From: Clostridia bacterium
GTDB taxonomy: Bacteria > Bacillota > Clostridia > Oscillospirales > Acutalibacteraceae
DNA: 64,000 bases
Assembly (NCBI GenBank): GCA_017613735.1
Contig: JAGADF010000008.1
Coordinates: 248,001 to 312,000, forward strand
Reading direction: 5' to 3'
Below, piece after piece: positions 60,639 to 64,000 of the stretch. The notes under the pieces were generated by a model. That model was not told the DNA's origin, made no database searches, and saw nothing but the letters and a program-made list of their open reading frames with translations. The translations under genes and the position numbers were made by a program. The number at the start of each line of letters is the position of its first letter. The first letter of the stretch is position 1.

Positions 60639-61080
60639 TTTTCTCATCCTCAGCCGCAGAAAGCACCTTGTGCAGCAGACGGTACAGTTCAAACGCCTCG
60701 TCTCTTGTAAGATGAACGCAACCCGCCATTTTTTCGGGTATGCATATGGCTTTTTTCTTTAATTCCCTGCCTTTATCAGTGAGGGTTACAAGAAGATTTC
60801 TTTCATCCGTCTTGCTTCTGTTCCTTACAACATAGCCCTTTGTCTCAAGCTTTTTGAGAAGCGGAGTAAGAGTTCCCGAATCGAGATACAGTCTTTCGCC
60901 AAGGCTTTTTACATTAATCTCTTCCGTTTCCCACATAACCATCATTGTAATATACTGCGTATAGGTTAAGTCTATGTCGTCAAGGAACGGTTTATACATT
61001 CTGACAATTTCCTTTGAACACGCATAAAGCGGGAAACAAATCTGATTGTCAAGCTTCAAAGCGTCATATTTATTCTGCAT
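60631..61080 (-). CDS. ohrR: MarR family peroxide sensor, OhrR-like
   Basis: Winged-helix repressor of 149 residues. LDNQICFPLYACSKEI holds the Cys (residue 15) used by OhrR proteins to sense organic peroxides, and the wing is RSKTDERNLLVTLT. The recognition helix region is LGERLYLDSGTLTPLLKKLE. Second gene of the operon; the promoter carries a 14/15 match to the OhrR operator, so autoregulation is likely. Confidence 0.9.
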   Translation of the reverse strand: MQNKYDALKLDNQICFPLYACSKEIVRMYKPFLDDIDLTYTQYITMMVMWETEEINVKSLGERLYLDSGTLTPLLKKLETKGYVVRNRSKTDERNLLVTLTDKGRELKKKAICIPEKMAGCVHLTRDEAFELYRLLHKVLSAAEDEKNG

Positions 61081-61097
61081 TATCTTTCGCCCCGGGA

Positions 61098-61562
61098 TTA
61101 TTTTAAAAGCTTTTCAACACTTGCCTCGATATCTTCGGGTTTAGTTGTCGGCTCAAAGCGGTCAACCACATTACCCTCGGAATCAACAAGGAATTTTGTG
61201 AAATTCCACTTGATTCTGCCCTTTTTCTGTTCCTTGAGATACTTGAAGATTTCCGCCGCGTCACCGCCGTTAACCTTGATTTTCTTGAATCGTGGGAACT
61301 TAGTATTGTAATTAAGGGTGCAGAACTCATGAATCTGTTCGTCACTGCCCTTTGCCTGGAATGCGAACTGATTGCAGGGGAAGTCGAGAATCTCAAATCC
61401 TCTGTCAACAAACTTTTCATACATTTTTTCAAGTCCTTCGTACTGAGGCGTAAAGCCGCAGCCCGTTGCCGTATTGACAATTAAAAGAACCTTTCCCTTG
61501 TAGTCGGACATTGAAACCTCATTGCCCCTGTTGTCAGTAACCTTGATGTCGTATATGCTCAT
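61098..61562 (-). CDS. glutathione peroxidase-family thiol peroxidase
   Basis: Cys-based peroxidase of 154 residues that reduces hydroperoxides, probably with thioredoxin since Clostridia generally lack glutathione. The peroxidatic Cys is in NTATGCGFTPQYEGLE (about residue 35; Cys, not selenocysteine), FPCNQFAFQAKGSDE carries the resolving region, and WNFTKFLVD the catalytic Trp/Asn. It is the first gene of the operon and starts after AAGGAGTG. Confidence 0.94.
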   Translation of the reverse strand: MSIYDIKVTDNRGNEVSMSDYKGKVLLIVNTATGCGFTPQYEGLEKMYEKFVDRGFEILDFPCNQFAFQAKGSDEQIHEFCTLNYNTKFPRFKKIKVNGGDAAEIFKYLKEQKKGRIKWNFTKFLVDSEGNVVDRFEPTTKPEDIEASVEKLLK

Positions 61563-61578
61563 AATAACACTCCTTTTG

Positions 61579-61601
61579 TAAAATTAAATTGTATGCAATT
61601 T
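61579..61601. promoter_or_regulatory. OhrR-type operator
   Basis: TAAAATTAAATTGTA at 61579-61593 differs at one base from the Bacillus OhrR box TACAATTAAATTGTA. It overlaps an inverted repeat AAATTG-TATG-CAATTT (61586-61601). Both lie between the -10 and the start codon of the peroxidase gene. A further half site (TACAATTTA) lies near 61660-61668. Confidence 0.75.
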
Positions 61602-61613
61602 GTTTTCGTATTT

Positions 61614-61642
61614 ATAATACACCCTGCATTTACAATTGTCAA
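61614..61642 (-). promoter_or_regulatory. promoter of the gpx-ohrR-trx operon
   Basis: On the minus strand: TTGACA at 61637-61642, 17-bp spacer, TATTAT at 61614-61619. Confidence 0.8.
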
Positions 61643-61679
61643 GCGTTTTTTTAATTTTATACAATTTATTTTTTCAGAA

Positions 61680-61710
61680 GAAAAGCGGCTGCGTTTTTAT
61701 GCGCAGCCGC
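61680..61710 (-). terminator. terminator of the dnaK-dnaJ transcript
   Basis: 9-bp GC-rich stem GCGGCTGCG/CGCAGCCGC with an 8-base loop, followed on the minus strand by TTTTCTTCTG, just after dnaJ. Confidence 0.75.
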
Positions 61711-61719
61711 AAAGCTTTT

Positions 61720-62859
61720 TTATTTTTTCTTTTTATTAAAGAAATTATGCTTTGTATCCTCGCCGAAACGGCTTGTATTGCCGAGCGTCGAATCGAATTT
61801 CTTTAACAGCTCTTTCTGTTCCGCATTCAGATTCTTAGGTACGTCAACAATAATCCTGACTAACTGGTCGCCCTTGCCGCGTCCGTTGATGTTCTGAATG
61901 CCTCTGCCGCGAAGTTTGAAGATATCGCCGCCCTGAGTACCCGCGGGAACGGTGTACTTAACCTTGCCGTCAAGCGTGGGGACCTCAAGCTCGCAGCCTA
62001 TTGCCGCCTCCGCAAACGAGATATGCATATCGCACCAGACATTAAAGCCGTCACGTTCAAAAATCGGATGCGGACGGACGTTGACAACAACTCTCAGGTC
62101 GCCTGCGGGACCTCCGTTGATACCCTTGTTGCCCTGACCGCGTATGTTGATAATCTGTCTGTCGTCAATGCCGGCGGGAATACCGACCTCGATTTTAACG
62201 CTCTTTCGGATTCTTCCGTTGCCGTGACATTTTTTACAGGGATTGTCGACTATGGTGCCTTTTCCGCCGCAGCGAGAACACGCCTTCTGAGTCTGGAAAA
62301 CGCCGAAGGGAGTTCTTGAAGCAGTAGTAACCTGACCTTTGCCGTTACATTCGGGACAGGTTTTAGGCGCAGAGCCTGACGCCGCGCCCGAGCCGTGACA
62401 TTCGTCGCAGACCTCTATACGCATTGTGTCGACCGAACGCTTACAGCCTTTCGCCGCTTCCTCAAACGAAATGGTAACGGTAGCGGTTGTGTCGGAGCCT
62501 CTCTGCGGAGCGTTGGGGTTAGCTCTGCCGCCGCCGAAACCGCCGCCGAAAAATGACGAGAATATATCGCCCAAATCGAAATCAAAGCCCTGACCGTTAA
62601 ACGGGTTACCGCCGCCCGCGCCGTAATTCGGGTCAACGCCCGCGTGGCCGAACTGGTCATAGCGCGCCTTTTTTTCAGGGTCGGACAGCACCTCGTAAGC
62701 CTCGTTGGCTTCCTTGAATTTTGCCTCGGCTTCCTTGTTGTCGGGATTGAGGTCGGGATGGTACTTTTTCGCCATCTGACGGTATGCTTTTTTTATTTCG
62801 TCCTCGGTCGCGTTTTTATTAACGCCGAGCACCTCGTAATAATCTCGCTTGTCTGCCAT
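61720..62859 (-). CDS. dnaJ: chaperone DnaJ
   Basis: Type I Hsp40 co-chaperone, 379 residues. J domain with HPD in [12 protein letters not shown] (about residue 33), Gly/Phe-rich linker (about 72-115), and four zinc-binding CxxCxGxG units: [32 protein letters not shown] (about 150-210). It delivers substrates to DnaK and stimulates its ATPase. Lies 60 bp after dnaK with a hairpin between. Confidence 0.97.
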   Translation of the reverse strand: MADKRDYYEVLGVNKNATEDEIKKAYRQMAKKYHPDLNPDNKEAEAKFKEANEAYEVLSDPEKKARYDQFGHAGVDPNYGAGGGNPFNGQGFDFDLGDIFSSFFGGGFGGGRANPNAPQRGSDTTATVTISFEEAAKGCKRSVDTMRIEVCDECHGSGAASGSAPKTCPECNGKGQVTTASRTPFGVFQTQKACSRCGGKGTIVDNPCKKCHGNGRIRKSVKIEVGIPAGIDDRQIINIRGQGNKGINGGPAGDLRVVVNVRPHPIFERDGFNVWCDMHISFAEAAIGCELEVPTLDGKVKYTVPAGTQGGDIFKLRGRGIQNINGRGKGDQLVRIIVDVPKNLNAEQKELLKKFDSTLGNTSRFGEDTKHNFFNKKKK

Positions 62860-62871
62860 AATTTACCTCTC

Positions 62872-62899
62872 AAGGCAGAGCGGGAAACCGCTCTGCCTT
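62872..62899 (-). promoter_or_regulatory. intercistronic dnaK-dnaJ hairpin
   Basis: Perfect 12-bp stem AAGGCAGAGCGG / CCGCTCTGCCTT with a 4-base loop (GAAA on plus, TTTC on minus). No T-tract follows on the minus strand; the dnaJ ribosome-binding site comes next. It is more likely an RNA-processing or stability element than a terminator. Confidence 0.55.
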
Positions 62900-62919
62900 A
62901 ATTAATCAATAATAATTAA

Positions 62920-64000
62920 TTATTTATCGCCGTCTTCAACGTCGGTATAATCGGCTTCATAATAGTTATTGCCGTCAGCCGAGGAAGCGTCGCCCGCGGG
63001 AGCTCCGTCAGCGCCCTGCTGCGCCTGAGCAGCAGCCGCAGCCTGCTTGTAAAGCTCCTCCGATACCTTATAGAACTGCTGTGTGAGTTCTTCTTTCTTA
63101 GTCTTTATTGCTTCAATGTCCTCGCCCTTGAGAGCTTCCTTAAGTGCGTCAATCTTTTCCTGAACAGCGGTCTTATCGCCTTCGGGAATCTTGTCGCCGG
63201 ATTCGGAGAGAATCTTTTCGCACTGGTAAACCATCTGGTCGGCTTCGTTTCTCGTGTCAACCGTTTCCTTGCGTTTCTTGTCCTCTTCGGCAAACTTTTC
63301 GGCTTCCTTGACAGCCTTTTCAACGTCCTCTTTCGACATATTTGTCGAGGACGTTATTGAAATCGACTGCTCCTTCTGAGTGCCTAAATCCTTAGCGGAA
63401 ACGTGTACGATACCGTTAGCGTCGATATCGAAGGTTACCTCAATCTGGGGAATACCTCTGGGAGCGGGCATAATGCCGTCGAGATGGAAAATGCCGAGAG
63501 TCTTGTTATCTCTTGCGAATTCTCTTTCGCCCTGAAGAACGTGTACCTCAACCGATGTCTGATTGTCAGCCGCAGTTGAGAAAATCTGGCTCTTCTTTGT
63601 GGGGATGGTTGTATTTCTTTCAATAATCTTTGTCGATACGCCGCCCATTGTCTCAATGCCGAGTGAAAGCGGAGTTACGTCGAGAAGAAGAAGTCCTTCA
63701 ACCTCGCCGCCGAGAACGCCCGCCTGAAGAGCGGCGCCGATAGCTACGCATTCGTCGGGATTGATGCCCTTGAAGGGTTCAATGCCGGTAAAGGATTTAA
63801 CCGCATCCTGAACTGCGGGAATTCTTGAAGAACCGCCGACCATAAGAATCTTGTTAAGCTCGCTTGTCTTAAGTCCGCTGTCCTTTATTGCCTGACGTAC
63901 CGGTCCCATTGTAGCTTCGACAAGGTCTGCAGTAAGCTCGTTGAACTTAGCTCTCGTAAGAGTTGTTTCAAGGTGCTTCGGGCCTGTTGCGTCAGCCGTG
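62920..64000 (-). CDS. dnaK: chaperone DnaK, C-terminal part (runs off the window)
   Basis: Hsp70 chaperone. The reading continues in frame to base 64000 ([32 protein letters not shown]), so the ATG at 63909 is internal and the gene is cut by the window edge. Visible are the end of the ATPase domain ([14 protein letters not shown]), the linker [15 protein letters not shown], the substrate-binding beta domain ([18 protein letters not shown]) and the helical lid. The C-terminal tail is Ala/Gln/Gly-rich and ends in acidic residues (YTDVEDGDK), as usual. About 359 codons are present. Confidence 0.97.
   Translation of the reverse strand, partial: TADATGPKHLETTLTRAKFNELTADLVEATMGPVRQAIKDSGLKTSELNKILMVGGSSRIPAVQDAVKSFTGIEPFKGINPDECVAIGAALQAGVLGGEVEGLLLLDVTPLSLGIETMGGVSTKIIERNTTIPTKKSQIFSTAADNQTSVEVHVLQGEREFARDNKTLGIFHLDGIMPAPRGIPQIEVTFDIDANGIVHVSAKDLGTQKEQSISITSSTNMSKEDVEKAVKEAEKFAEEDKKRKETVDTRNEADQMVYQCEKILSESGDKIPEGDKTAVQEKIDALKEALKGEDIEAIKTKKEELTQQFYKVSEELYKQAAAAAQAQQGADGAPAGDASSADGNNYYEADYTDVEDGDK

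Noticed and set aside
61098-61562. Selenocysteine form of the peroxidase
   Set aside because: The active-site codon is a normal Cys codon and there is no in-frame TGA.
62920-63909. Truncated DnaK starting at the ATG at 63909
   Set aside because: The frame continues with conserved DnaK sequence to the window edge, so the truncation is only due to the window.

Overview
The window is a gene-dense chromosomal segment with roughly balanced base composition, from a Gram-positive anaerobe of the class Clostridia. I infer a gut-type Ruminococcaceae/Oscillospiraceae-like organism. The evidence is an mraZ-to-ftsZ division and cell-wall cluster with a SpoVD-type PASTA transpeptidase, a complete Rnf complex, a T-box leader, a short SRP RNA next to dnaX, smpB-ssrA, an OhrR regulon, and strong GGAGG ribosome-binding sites. 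I see no prophage, insertion sequence, CRISPR array or plasmid module. The segment reads as core chromosome with a few lineage-specific genes.

Layout. 1-2264: tail of a UPF0210 gene, then pncB and a zinc-ribbon membrane protein. 2387-16641: division and cell-wall cluster on the minus strand (mraZ, rsmH, ftsL, spoVD, murE, murF, mraY, ftsW, murG, murA, ftsQ, ftsZ). It has a strong promoter followed by a three-repeat MraZ-type operator and lacks murD, murC, murB and ftsA. 16841-21719: mscS, then a potABCD polyamine transporter whose binding protein carries a C-terminal membrane anchor. 21933-24038: a secreted protein with about nine cell-wall-binding repeats. 24095-26399: cysE-cysS under a cysteine T-box. 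26408-34659: an iron-type alcohol dehydrogenase, then apbE, a NusG-II protein, a Gx transporter and rnfCDGEAB. 34725-37855: DUF218 protein, metA and a radical SAM protein. 37999-45114: a 2371-residue cyclic beta-1,2-glucan synthase-like protein. 45173-50467: lgt-folD, bioY, femX-alr and a secreted protein.

50521-55351: tRNA-Val, tmRNA, smpB, recR, ybaB, dnaX, SRP RNA and three small unknown genes. 55410-64000: a YfcE-type phosphodiesterase, phosphoglucomutase with a coupled 33-residue membrane peptide, comM, a peroxide-response operon (gpx-ohrR-thioredoxin reductase-trxA) behind an OhrR box, dnaJ and the 3' part of dnaK.

How it works together. The murein genes point to meso-diaminopimelate peptidoglycan. 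Rnf couples ferredoxin oxidation to NAD reduction and ion pumping; ApbE supplies its covalent FMN. Cysteine supply and charging are co-regulated by uncharged tRNA-Cys. The OhrR operon links peroxide sensing to a Cys peroxidase and its thioredoxin recycling system. The least explained items are the giant glucan synthase, the three-small-gene cassette, the 33-residue peptide, the acidic segments shared by FtsQ and SpoVD, the atypical tmRNA tag, and the thioredoxin reductase without the usual NADPH motif.
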